Part shown: piece after piece, positions 35,634 to 46,345 of the stretch | Numbering within the stretch: the stretch's first letter is position 1 | Layout of the letters: every line of letters begins with the position of its first letter | Source of the DNA: Harmothoe impar | Lineage: Eukaryota > Annelida > Polychaeta > Phyllodocida > Polynoidae | DNA: 64,000 bases | Direction: 5' to 3' | NCBI GenBank assembly: GCA_947462335.1 | Contig: OX381720.1 | Coordinates: 45,292,654 to 45,356,653 of the forward strand | The notes under the pieces: model-generated | Database searches by the model: none | What the model saw: only the letters and a program-made list of their open reading frames with translations | Told to the model about the DNA's origin: nothing | Program-made: the position numbers and the translations under genes

Positions 35634-37560
35634 GTATTCTTTGTTTATTGTGTGGCCCCTAAAGAGGGGCCGACTAACTCCTTAGAGTTAGTTAGATGCT
35701 GCCGCTGTGCTATGCAACATCAGCGTAATTAATTACGCCTCATGTTGGGCAGCATGGATCACTTGATGGGTGATACCTCAAAGCACAAACACGGCAGAGC
35801 CGTGTGTGGCATGCGAGGACCAGTGGGTCAGGGGTGATCCGTTGCAGACAGAATACCGATCCGTGTGAGGTTCTGACTTTCTATAGCTTTTTATAAAGCC
35901 TTAGATATGGTGTGGTATTTTTCATCTCGCTATAGTTTAGTTGGTATTTAAGGAAACCGCCTCATTTCTATCAGAAATACACAATATTGAATTGTTTTTA
36001 TATTTTAATATATTAGAAGCGCGCTTTGTTGCCTATATAGCTCATTATGCGTTGAAATGCTCGCGAGCATCGTAGGAATGTACAAAACCCCTATTGTGGC
36101 GCCATCTGACGAAAGAGCGGGGAACTATACTAGCGCATTCGTTATTCACATCTTTGACAGGGACTTGGTTGGTTGTTGGGCTGCTTTACGCCCTAATTAA
36201 CAGCTGAGGTCATTTCAAGGGGGGTGATGGTGATCGAATCTATGGATGACTGAAGGTGGAAAGCACACCCCTACACTTTTACCGAGGCAATGGAGCTGCT
36301 CAAAGGGTGTGGCGAGCTAGACTGGAGGATGTAATAACTAGGCGGCAGAGGGGACAAAAAGACAATCTCGTAGTAGTAGGTCTACTTGGATCTTGAGTAG
36401 CCGCCCTTGTGGTTATAATTACCTAGACTAGTTGGCTCTGCCAGCCCGGTCTAGTGAAAATTGGTAAGGAGACTATGAACTAAGCTAAGCTCGGATTTTA
36501 AAATGGTCTATAAAAGTATAATAAAACTATAGCGCACCCTCTTAGATTTGATGATAAGACACAGCCTACTAGGTATACGCATTTGTACAAGGGTATCATT
36601 GTGTATAAAATGCTCTTTTGGTACATCATCCCGACTCTACACGAGCACCATTTTCAACGACAGATAGTGCTGTAGTGAATTTCCCATCTCAAGGCGAGCC
36701 CCGCTAATTATGGAGACCCTGGAGTAGGATTAACATTATATCCCAATGTCTGTGGTGGTCATTTATGACATGCAGACTGCACCCTGGAGGTGATAGATCT
36801 GACCACAGGCCCGCAATATGGGGCTCCCCTCTGAGAGTATCAAGGTTTGCGTATAGTCTCCTGCAGTTTAAATCTGTTACCTCCCCCTTTGTCGGCCTCG
36901 CCAAAATCCTGGGAGATTCACTTTAAACTTAAGGCTTACCCTTTTTTATTCTTTGTTTATTGTGTGGCCCCTAAAGAGGGGCCGCGGTGTTGATTAATTA
37001 CACCACATGTTAAGCAACATAAGATCAAACCTCCCTCTAAAGCGTCGAGGCTCAAGGTCCTGTTGGACGGGAACCCTGTGTGGCATTTGAAGACGAATGG
37101 TTGAGTGATCTGTTGCAGATGCCGTTCCGTGAGAAGTTCTGACTTTATATAGCTTTTATATCGCTTTAGTTATGGTGTAGTATTTTCAATCTCGCTATAG
37201 TTTAGTTGATATTTCAAAGAATCTGCCTCATTCTATCAGAAATACACAACGTTGACATGTTTCTTATATTCAATATATTAGAAGTGTGCTTTGTTGCTTA
37301 TTATAGGTCATTATGCGTTTAAAATGTTCGCGAGTATCGTGGAAATGTACAAAAACCCTATTGTGGCGCCATCTGACGAAAAGAGCGGAGAACTATACTA
37401 GAGCATGTAATCGCCAGACCAGCAGGCGGCAGCAGAGTGGTCAAAAGACAATCTCGTAGTAGTAGGTCCACTTGGATGTTGAGTAGCCGCCCTTGTGGTT
37501 GTAATTACCTAGACTAGTTGACCCTGCCGGCCTGGTCAAGTGAAATTAGTAAGGAGACCG
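35634..37560. repeat. Imperfect direct duplication inside the 9.65-kb element
   Basis: Copy A (about 35634-36475) and copy B (about 36945-37560) share, in order, TGTGTGGCCCCTAAAGAGGG, a GTTCTGACTT-TATAGCTTTT segment, GGCGCCATCTGACGAAA, TCGTAGTAGTAGGTC and GAGTAGCCGCCCTTGTGGTT. Copy A has an extra ~200-bp segment starting GGTTGTTGGGCTGC. The copies have diverged by many substitutions, so the duplication is older than the near-identical TIRs suggest for insertion. Confidence 0.8.
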
Positions 37561-38768
37561 CCCATTAACGTGCTCCACAGTCTTTAGACAGTTAAGCCTA
37601 TAGTCAAGACCGGAGAATTTGGCGAGACGCCCCTCTGGGAGGTCATAATCCTCAATGTTAGGTGTTAGCTCATTAACATCAGATACCATATTAACAACCC
37701 ATTTAAAATGGTCATTTTAAGAGCAACTCACCCTATTCTGACAAAATCCTATTAGCAAGTAACCTCTGTATAATCCATACTGCAAACATCTGCTACTTCG
37801 AGCGTCTGCCTCGTGACTGATAGTGTACAACAAGACGAAGTGGGCAGAGATAAAAAAAATTGAGGCTCTTTATATAGCCGAGAGAGCGGCTAATCTGGAT
37901 GGTCTAAGCTTGTTTTCACCTAGAGCCCCACCCTCTTCCAGAGAGGAATCAAATCGCTTTTCACCTGAACCCTTCCACCCCTAATCCCTCAGCATGAAAA
38001 GAGAGATAACGAGTGTAACGTGCGCTACATGTATATGGGATTATAGCTGGTGAAGAGATAAAGCCGGGTCACCACCTGCGTATACAAAGACTACAGGGGG
38101 TGATTAACGACAGGTGTGACGCGCCAGCCCGTGGACGGATTATCTTTTAAGCTGACGCTTATTCAACTAGCCAGCCGACGTCCCGCGCCACTCACTGCGG
38201 CAAGAGGAGGTGCTTTTGTTTTACACTTGAGCCGCTTACCACATCGTCTCTACCTCACAGACAGACACATGCCCCCTGTAGCTTTTTTTTGTATACACAC
38301 TCTAATCTCATAACCTCCTGATCCGTTATACAGGTAACGGGTATTCTCTTTTAAATAGCTGCCAGTCAGCCTGCGGCAGCTGAAAACGACGGTAAGTAGC
38401 TTAGCTCTAGAAGCAAGAAGACGTATATAAGGAGGCTGACACGTGTATAGGCGCCTTATAAGTCGGCAAGGGGTAAATACTAGTGAAAAAGGAAGGCAGG
38501 TGTGCAGGTAGCTTTCTAACAGACACGTGTGTGCACTAAGCTGCTTAAGTCTAAACCCACCTGCAGTAGTCAAGTAGCATGTGAAAACTTACTTAACAGA
38601 TCACTTAATTGAGTAGAGACTCTGTACTGAGAGAGTCTTTTCAGCCGTTTAAGAGGATTATCTAGGACAGGGTACATAAGGAGTGAAACGCCGCTCTCAC
38701 CCATCACACTTTCTCGACCCGCCCTTCATCATCGTAGCATCGTCCACTCCACGCTCGCTCAGCATGTT

Positions 38769-39632
38769 ATGAGGGTTATTTCTACCTTTACAGCTTCTTT
38801 TCTTATCGAAGTGTCGACGCTACAGAGCATCGAAACTCTCCAAATGAGTCCAAGAAAGAAAAAGCAACTCCCACTAGAAGCAGGAAGAGAAACAGTGCCC
38901 TATGATGCATGTGAGGTAAAGAAACATTGGAAGGACGTCACCAAGGAGCAATGGATAGAAGCATGCTTCAACTTCATCGGAACGGAAGTAGTTTCATTTG
39001 GACAGAGGGAGAAAATTTTGTTGGAGCTATTTTTCTTAGCTCCGTATAGTTGGCCTGACTGTAGTGGTGAAATTCCTTCAGGTTTTTCAGGCTTCGGCAT
39101 ACAAGTTATCTGGTCTTTGAAGGAGCTTCGATATATGCAACGCACTCACGAGGAGATTGTTCAGAAAATGACGGAATTTGAAACAGGAGAAGACACAATA
39201 TGGTGCGAGGAGACGACATATGCGGACGATGATCTGGAGTACATCATTTGTAGCCCGTTGGAACATTATGTTAAAGACTTTGAGGACATGCTAGCCAGCA
39301 CTGCGATGACCCCGAAAGAGAGATCCCTTACTGCACAGAAGGAGGCCAAAGCTGTGTTGGAAAAGCTCAAGTTTGGTCAAGGATTCACTCTTCAAAGCAG
39401 CTGTGTGAGTGTGATAAAAGGTCTTGTGTTGAAACATCCGGACATGAAGTTTTCGCGTGCTGTCGACACACTTCCTTTGCCTGAACTGATGATGAACATG
39501 ATCGACCCCATCGTACCAACATGTTTCGACTCTGCCAATTGCCCCATGTATAAAATGGTTTCAAGTTTTGCCTGTGGCCGATGGCTAAACGATCCACTGA
39601 AGTCAGAAAACCTCCTTGATTTAATCGACTGA
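38769..39632 (+). CDS. Unrecognised 262-287 aa protein inside the Polinton-like element
   Basis: I do not recognise this protein. The frame is open from ATG 38769 (287 aa). The second ATG at 38844 gives 262 aa and starts MSPRKKKQL, a basic nuclear-localisation-like head, so it is a plausible true start. The body is soluble, mixed alpha-type, with acidic patches (near residues 137-156), about ten Cys spread without a zinc-finger spacing, and a C-terminal half of regular amphipathic segments. No membrane helix or signal peptide is seen in the 262-aa form. It is the only substantial frame in the element and ends 5' of a CAG-type repeat. It could be a cargo gene or a diverged element protein. Coding status is supported by length in a stop-rich context only. 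Confidence 0.5.
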   Translation: MRVISTFTASFLIEVSTLQSIETLQMSPRKKKQLPLEAGRETVPYDACEVKKHWKDVTKEQWIEACFNFIGTEVVSFGQREKILLELFFLAPYSWPDCSGEIPSGFSGFGIQVIWSLKELRYMQRTHEEIVQKMTEFETGEDTIWCEETTYADDDLEYIICSPLEHYVKDFEDMLASTAMTPKERSLTAQKEAKAVLEKLKFGQGFTLQSSCVSVIKGLVLKHPDMKFSRAVDTLPLPELMMNMIDPIVPTCFDSANCPMYKMVSSFACGRWLNDPLKSENLLDLID

Positions 39633-39689
39633 CTAAATGTATTTTCTCATACTAGTATTAGTAGCATTAGTAATAGCGGCTACTCGGTC

Positions 39690-40029
39690 TCGTGCAGCAC
39701 AAGCAGCAGCATCTGTCAGCAGCATCCGTGACATCGTCAGCAGCAGCAGCACGAGCAGCACAAGCAGCAGCTGCTGCAGCAGCTGCACAAGCAGCACAAG
39801 CAGCAGCATCTGTCAGCAGCATCCGTGACATCGTCAGCAGCAGCAGCAGCAGCAGCAGCTGCACGAGTAGCACAAGCAGCAGCATCTGTCAACAGCATCC
39901 GTGACATCGTCAGCAACTGCAGCAGCTGCACGAGCAGCACAAGCAGCAGCAGCTGTCAGCAGCTGCAGCAGCTGCACGAGCAGCACAAGCAGCAGCACCG
40001 ACAGCAGCAGCAACAGCAAATCAGCAGCA

Positions 40030-40074
<45 letters not shown>

Positions 40075-40082
40075 GCAGTGTG
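39690..40082. repeat. CAG/AGC trinucleotide-rich repeat
   Basis: Runs of CAGCAGCAG are interrupted by a higher-order unit (AGCATCTGTCAGCAGCATCC, then GTGACATCGTCAGC) that repeats three times, ending in a nearly pure (CAG)n tract at about 40022-40078. Frames through it encode poly-Ser/Ala/Gln depending on phase and are not supported as genes. Confidence 0.85.
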
Positions 40083-40094
40083 GACCGCTAAATT

Positions 40095-40245
40095 CGAGAT
40101 GGTGACATACCTGTTTCTTAGAATCGACATTCGACATGAGGCCTAGTGACATTTGACATGAAGCTTGAAAAACATAGTGACAGGTGACATGAGCAATTCT
40201 TAAAATCGACATGAGATATGAGCATAATTAAGCGACATCGACATG
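40095..40245. repeat. GACATG minisatellite remnant
   Basis: Units such as TTCTTAGAATCGACATTCGACATGAG and GTGACATTTGACATGAAG match the family at 2471-2870 and 34990-35250. Confidence 0.7.
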
Positions 40246-40557
40246 CGCCATAGCTATTTTTTTATTTTTTTTGAAGACAACCGCCATAGCCTCCTCATCC
40301 AGACCTCCACTAGTAGTGCTCTATAAGCGCAAGCTTTGCCTTAAGAGAGCTGTGGCTGTGAACCCTCTCCTCCCTCCGTACACACAGGTAAATATCAGAG
40401 TCAGCCAATGTCGCCAATACTACTCTCATACAAGGGTCAAGCGCTGCTGGACTATAATAGATGGGTCAAGGACTGTTCTACTGAGGGTCAGGCTAGGCCG
40501 GACATTCAATAACGGGCTGGACTTTGGCAAATTTGCTTGAAAGTCTGGCCAGCAAGA

Positions 40558-41207
40558 GATGCACATCATCATAAACGCAATCACGATACATTTCATTGTA
40601 AGTAGACGAACCAGTAGACTCGCCTCTCTGCCCTCTAAAAGAGAGGGCAGAGAAGCGAGTCTCACTCTTAAAAACCCTTCCCCTCCCCTCCCCCCTCCCC
40701 CCCCTCCCCCCCTCCCCCCCCATGCATCTTAAAGAGTGCCCCCCAGAGTGCCCCTCCCCCCCTAAAAAAAAAGAGCCGCATTTTTAAATTATTTTTTAGC
40801 AAGCTTTCAGCTTGCTTTTTCTTTTTTTAAATTTATTTATCCATAAAAATCTCAAGTGACTTATTTTGAAATTCACGCCAACCTAGTAGTCACGTGACCC
40901 CCTTAAGTAGGTCACTTCCAGTCACGTGACCTATTTGAATTTCCCGCCAACATGGTGGTCACGTGACCCTCTTAAGTAGGTCACTTCCGGTCACGTGACC
41001 TATTTGAATTTCCCGCCCAAAGGTCACGTGACCGGAAGTAGGTCACTTCCGGTCACGTGACCTATTTGAATTTCCCGCCAAAAGGGAGGCCTCTCATTGG
41101 CTGCTTTTGAATTTCCCGCCAAAAGGGAGGCCTCTGATTGGCTGCAGGTCGATTGAGTAATAAACAGTACTTAACTATAGTCCCGTTCCGATACATACTA
41201 TACTACT
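40558..41207 (-). repeat. Right terminal inverted repeat of the 9.65-kb element
   Basis: Reverse complement of 31558-32199 with few differences: an 8-bp net length change, a slightly different length of the G/C-rich tract, and an A/G change in the inner hairpin stem. The near identity of arms about 8.4 kb apart suggests recent insertion or gene conversion between arms. Confidence 0.9.
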
Positions 41208-41213
41208 GGCTAT
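41208..41213. other. Target-site duplication GGCTAT, right copy
   Basis: Six bases GGCTAT directly follow the right terminus of the 9.65-kb element, pairing with 31552-31557. Confidence 0.85.
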
Positions 41214-43020
41214 CTTGTAGGGAGGCGTATTATTGGGAAGGTCTGGGAGAAACCTGACCCAATATCCGCCCCAAGCTGACACCACCTGGGAGGGCCCTGC
41301 AGAAAGGATGCCCCGCGCTAGGTTGTTTGGCGCATCCCCGCTGCTTGGGTGGTCAGATATAGTGGTTTGTCATTCTGGTGGCAACTGCAATATTTGCCCA
41401 GGTCATGTGGGAAATCCCCATGAACAGATGAGTGGCAATGAGGTTACCATGTCTGGACAAGCTTACAAGGGATATACGCAGTATTACATGCATGAGCGAG
41501 TGGGTGGTGTGAGATGTTTGCATTATTAATAAGGCCTAATTATACTTTAGTGACGTCACTTATTACTATTGATTAATTACTAATTATTTCTGGCAGAAGT
41601 TTGTGGTACATGTAGCATGTTCAGGGAGACTCCAGTTTTTCCTACCAAATTAACACTATCATTACGCCCTACCGTAATCATTAGTGCAGTCATGATCACA
41701 ATTGCACTATTCAGAAAGAATACCTGCCATACTGTGATTACTGGAGTACCCGGGCGATTATCACAATAAAACGTTAATACCACTCCGCCGCACCCCCAGG
41801 CCTCACCCCCGCCCCAAGGCGTCAGAGACCTGGCGCTATCCACTATCTATAGCACGGCCATTTCGTAATTTGATTTAGACTACACCAATTGTTGTGAAGT
41901 TCTCCCATTGGCCATCCGTGTAGACATGCAAGCCATGAGAATGTAGGACACCAAAAAGTTTTGAATTCCATCTGATTCATGATATTACATGGTCATGTAG
42001 CCATGGTGGGCATGTAATTATCCACGGCTGAGTGATCCCGGCCCTATCACGTCACGCATCAGTAGGCCCGCATGCTGCACCTGGTATATAGGCAGGGGAT
42101 GCAGGAATGCTGTATTGCATGATCATATCAGTGAGCTGCCCTGTTCATTATATATTAATGGGGGACTACATGATATTAGTTTTGATGGAACAGGATCACT
42201 ATAAACCGTACAATAGGGGGAAAACAGATACGTCTCGCAGAAATATTACATTTCTACTAGAAGTACCGATCACCTAGGTGATGCTGGGGAAAATCATAAT
42301 TAGATGGCAGTCTCATGTTGGGTGCAGAGGGAATGGTTGCTAGGCAACCTGACAATTAATCCCAAAACAAAATGGTGTCTGTAGTGGAACATTCTGTGGA
42401 GTCGGAAATGGCATGTGACGGGGTAATTATTCCAGGCTAGATCAGACCGACAGTGTCCCCAAAGACAGCGTTGCTTATTATTTATATTGACAAAGGTAAT
42501 TTAGCACCTAGATTTGGAAGTTTTCCATCATATTTGTCTGAGAATGCGTGTGGTCGTTGCTAGATTGACAAGATAAAATCTATCCAGAATTCACATGAGA
42601 TTATTTTATCTTATTTGACAGAAGTTCAAAGTTCATGTGTTTCAGGCCAAAACATTCTTTAGATTATGAAAGTAAAATTACTATGATTCTTTTATTGTTT
42701 ATAATTATATATCCATAAGCAGGTATACTCTTATTGCATGAAGCAAGTTCACCTTAGGTCATTAGGGGTTGGGGGTGGAACTGTCTCGCTGACATGACCA
42801 GTCCAGAGTAGAGGAACTAGCCACATTGTGCCTGTTGTACTTTGAAGATCCAGTCGTGTCTGCCAGGATGGCCGTTCTGAGGGCGGTTCATGCGACTGTG
42901 TGGGCAGCTGTTCACCTTACACACATGTGGGAATGCGGGCCTACGCCTCAAAAGACACGCATTTTCTCTTTGATTGTGTATACTAAAGAGTTGTGCAGAA
43001 AGACATGCTCGCTGTCCTTC
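41214..43020. other. Non-coding stretch, no gene recognised
   Basis: No exon supported. A solitary X-box-like GGTTGCTAGGCAACC lies at about 42334-42348, matching the core of the satellite 1.4 kb downstream. Confidence 0.45.
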
Positions 43021-43251
43021 TACACACAGAAAAGTAGAGGAGCCAACTGTGTGTCCCACATGCCTCCCGTAAAAATGTAGTGTCAAACAGCTGTTGACTC
43101 TGCTTATATGAAGGGGCAACTTGGGTTGACACTGATGGCACAGAGTCAACTCAAGTTGACCCTTCATATAAGCAGAGTCAATAGCTGTTTGACTCTATTT
43201 TACCTGAGCCAGGTAGGAGACACAGTTGACTCCTTTACTTTTCTCTGTGTA
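43021..43251. mobile_element. 231-bp foldback MITE related to the 17.5-kb element
   Basis: The ends TACACACAGAAAAGTAGAGG and TACACAGAGAAAAGTAAAGG (right end read on the minus strand) begin arms that remain complementary almost to the centre, including GTCAAACAGCTGTTGACTCT and TATATGAAGGG. No clear target duplication. Same terminal family as 17539-18563. Confidence 0.8.
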
Positions 43252-43552
43252 AATGCTAAGTGTCATATTTCTTGGCTCGTGTCCTCTCAGATACGCTCTG
43301 CCTTTCTTACATGAATGTGTCCGGATGACCTTTCCGGGTATTAGTTAGTGTAACTCTCAAATTATTAGATATTGCCTCAAATATTGGGCGTGACGTATAC
43401 TAGTACACTATTAAAGTGTCATGAAGATGTGTGTAGGGCAGGTCCTGTTACTAGCCGATACATGAAGTAAGTCTATAGTCCAGGTAACCTTTTACTCTTA
43501 TTCTCTTATTCCTCTTTTCCATTTGAGGGGGGGGGGGGTATTGTTCACAGCA

Positions 43553-43627
43553 ACAAGAATTGTGGTTGTTGCCGCGTAAAAAAATGCCTCAGGCATTTTT
43601 ATACGCGACAACATCCGCAATTCTTGC
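43553..43627. repeat. 75-bp hairpin with ~37-bp arms
   Basis: ACAAGAATTGTGG-TTGTTGCCGCGTA on the left pairs with TACGCGACAACATCCGCAATTCTTG on the right, meeting at ATGCCTC|AGGCAT. A few mismatches. It could be a minimal foldback element or a structured-RNA precursor. It sits just after a G11 run. Confidence 0.75.
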
Positions 43628-43734
43628 ATTTAAAGGAACCTACTCTCTACATGGTTGGTATATTTGAAGGTGACCCATTCAAGACACTGAATGAACAGGT
43701 TGGAAGGATAATATAACTTCAAATATGGTAGTTC

Positions 43735-46345
43735 CTATGAACTCCTTGGGTCCATGTTAGGGGGGTAACAAACCAATAGAACCATTGAATTCCTTGGGTC
43801 CATTTTAGTGGGGGTAGGTATGATTATCATTAAGCTCAGCCATTAAAAACTTCTCTGTTTATTCCCAAAAAAGTAAACCCCATCCCAAAAAGTGTGGGGG
43901 TTGAAACATATTCCATCCCCCACACTTAAAATTGTGTGGGGGTTGTAACCCCCACATCCCCCATGGTTCCGCCGCCTATGTAGAACCATTGAATTCCTTG
44001 CATCCATTTTAGGGGGTAGGTATGATTATAATCAACCTCAGGACCATAGAAATGTGTGTTGCTAGGCAGATAAACAAAATGAATAGCTGTTGCTAGGCAA
44101 CCAGCTGTATTAGCAACAAACCAATAGAATTATTGAATTCCTTGGGTCCTTTTAGGGGGGGTAAGTAGGATTATAATAAACCTCAGGAGCATGGAAATGT
44201 GTGTTGCTAAGCAGATAAACAATATGAATAGCTGTTGCTAAGCAGCTGGCTGTCTTAGCAACAACCCAATAGAACCATTGAATTCCTTGGGTCCATTTTA
44301 GTGGGGTTAGGTATGATTATCATTACGTAGCACTATAGAAAAATGTGTTGCTAGGCAGATAAACAATTAGAATAGCTGTTGCTAGGCAACCAGCTGTCTA
44401 AGCAACAAACCAATAGAACAATTGCATTCCTTGCATCCATTTTAGGGGGGTAGGTATGATTATCATTAAGCTCAGCACCTTAGAAATGTGTGCTGCTAGG
44501 CAGATAAACAATTAGAATAGCTGTTGCTAGGCAACCAGCTGTCTTAGCAACAAACCAATAGAACCATTGCATTCCTTGCATCCATTTTAGGGGGGTAGGT
44601 ATGATTATAATAATTATAACCTCAGGACCATGGAAATGTGTGTTGCTAGGCAGATAAACAATTAGAATAGCTGTTGCTAGGCAACCCGCTTCATTAGCAA
44701 CAAACCAATAGAATTATTGAATTCCTGAGGTCCTTTAAGGGGGGGTAGGAAGGATTATAATCAACCTCAGGAGCATGGAAATGTGTGTTGCTAGGCAGAT
44801 AAACAATAAGAATAGCTGTTGCTAGGCAGCTGGCTGTCTTAGCAACAGCTATTAGGGGGGGTAGGTATGATTATAATAATTATAACCTCAGGACCATGGA
44901 AATGTGTGTTGCTAGGCAGATAAACAATTAGAAAAGCTGTTGCTAGGCAACCAGCTGTATTAGCAACAAACCAATAGAATTATTGAATTCCTGAGGTCCT
45001 TTAAGGGGGGGTAGGTAGGATTATCATCAACCTCAGGAGCATGGAAATGTGTGTTGCTAGGCAGATAAACAATAAGAATAGCTGTTGCTAGGCAGCTGGC
45101 TGTCTTAGCAACAAACCAATAGAACCATTGAATTCCTTGGGTCCATTTTAGTGGGGGTAGGTATGATTATCATTACTCAGCACTATAGAAAAATGTGTTG
45201 CTAGGCAGATAAACAATTAGAATAGCTGTTGCTAGGCAACCAGCTGTCTAAGCAACGAACCAATAGAACAATTGCATTCCTTGCATCCATTTTAGTGGGG
45301 TAGGTATGGTTATCATTAAGCTCAGCACCATAGAAATGTGTGTTGCTAGGCAGATAAACAATTAGAATAGCTGTTGCTAGGCAACCGGCTGTTTTAGCAA
45401 CAAACCAATAGAACCATTGCATTCCTTGCATCCATTTTAGGGGGGTAGGTATGATTATAATCAACCTCAGGACCAGGGAAATGTGTGTTGCTAGGCAGAT
45501 AAACAATTAGAAAAGCTGTTGCTAGGCAACCAGCTGTATTAGCAACAAACCAATAGAACCATTGAATTCTTTGCACCATTTTAGGAGGGGTAGGTATGAT
45601 TATAATCCACCTCAGGACCATGGAAATGTGTGTTGCTAGGCAGATAAACAATTAGAATAGCTGTTGCTAGGCAACCAGCTGTATTAGCAACAAACCAATA
45701 GAACCATTGAATTCCTTGGGTCCATATTAGGGGGGTAGGTATGATTATCATCAAGCTCAGCACCAAAGAAATGTGTGTTGCTAGGCAGATAAACAATTAG
45801 AATAGCTGTTGCTAGGCAACCGGCTGTCTTAGCAACAAACCAATAGAACCATTGAATTCGTTGGGTCCATATTAGGGGGGGTAGGTATGATTATCATCAA
45901 GCTCAGCACCAAAGAAATGTGTGTTGCTAGGCAGATAAACAATTAGAATAGCTGTTGCTAGGCAACCGGCTGTCTTAGCAACAAACCAATAGAACCATTG
46001 AATTCGTTGGGTCCATATTAGGGGGGGTAGGTATGATTATCATCAAGCTCAGCACCAAAGAAATGTGTGTTGCTAGGCAGATAAACAATTAGAATAGCTG
46101 TTGCTAGGCAACCGGCTGTTTTAGCAACAAACCAATAGAACCATTGAATTCCTAGCATCCAGTTTAGGGGGGGTAGGTATGATTATCATCAAGCTCAGCA
46201 CCATAGAAATGTGTGTTGCTAGGCAGATAAACAATTAGAATAGCTGTTGCTAGGCAACCGGCTGTTTTAGCAACAAACCAATAGAACCATTTATTTCCTT
46301 GGGTCAATGTTAGGGGGGGTAGGTATAATTATAATCAACCTCAGG
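43735..46345. repeat. ~146-bp satellite array with RFX X-box-like and CCAAT motifs
   Basis: About 16 units with a period of 144-148 bp (one shorter, near 44905). Each unit contains TGTGTTGCTAGGCAGATAAAC, GCTGTTGCTAGGCAACC (some copies GGCAGC), TTAGCAACAAACCAATAG and a G-run followed by TAGGTATGATTAT. Adjacent units near 45775-46130 are nearly identical, showing recent local amplification, while the left end is degraded. Minus-strand frames through it encode repeated peptides and are not supported as genes. Confidence 0.9.

Larger units (their letters stand above)
31558..41207. mobile_element. Complete 9.65-kb Polinton/Maverick-like non-autonomous element
   Basis: The two ends are inverted repeats of about 642 and 650 bp, starting AGTAGTATAGTATGTATCGG. 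GGCTAT stands directly outside both ends (31552-31557 and 41208-41213), a perfect 6-bp target duplication. Long TIRs, AG-starting ends and 6-bp duplications are the known hallmarks of Polintons. The outer ~100 bp is shared with the DNA-polymerase-bearing element at 56614. I find no integrase, packaging ATPase, protease, capsid or polymerase inside. The only substantial frame is at 38769-39632. The interior also holds an imperfect direct duplication (35634-36475 and 36945-37560), GACATG repeats and a CAG-type repeat. I infer a non-autonomous derivative mobilised in trans. Confidence 0.85.

Noticed and set aside
39637..40146. Poly-Ser/Ala/Gln/Cys frames on both strands
   Set aside because: Products of a CAG-type repeat read in every phase. 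No evidence of a gene.
45201..45796. Repeated minus-strand peptides (MFICLATHIS...)
   Set aside because: They are read from the 146-bp satellite. The same peptide recurs with the unit, and nothing suggests translation.
43735..46345. CRISPR-like array
   Set aside because: The regular spacing comes from a satellite whose entire unit is repeated. There are no unique spacers, and the window is animal DNA.
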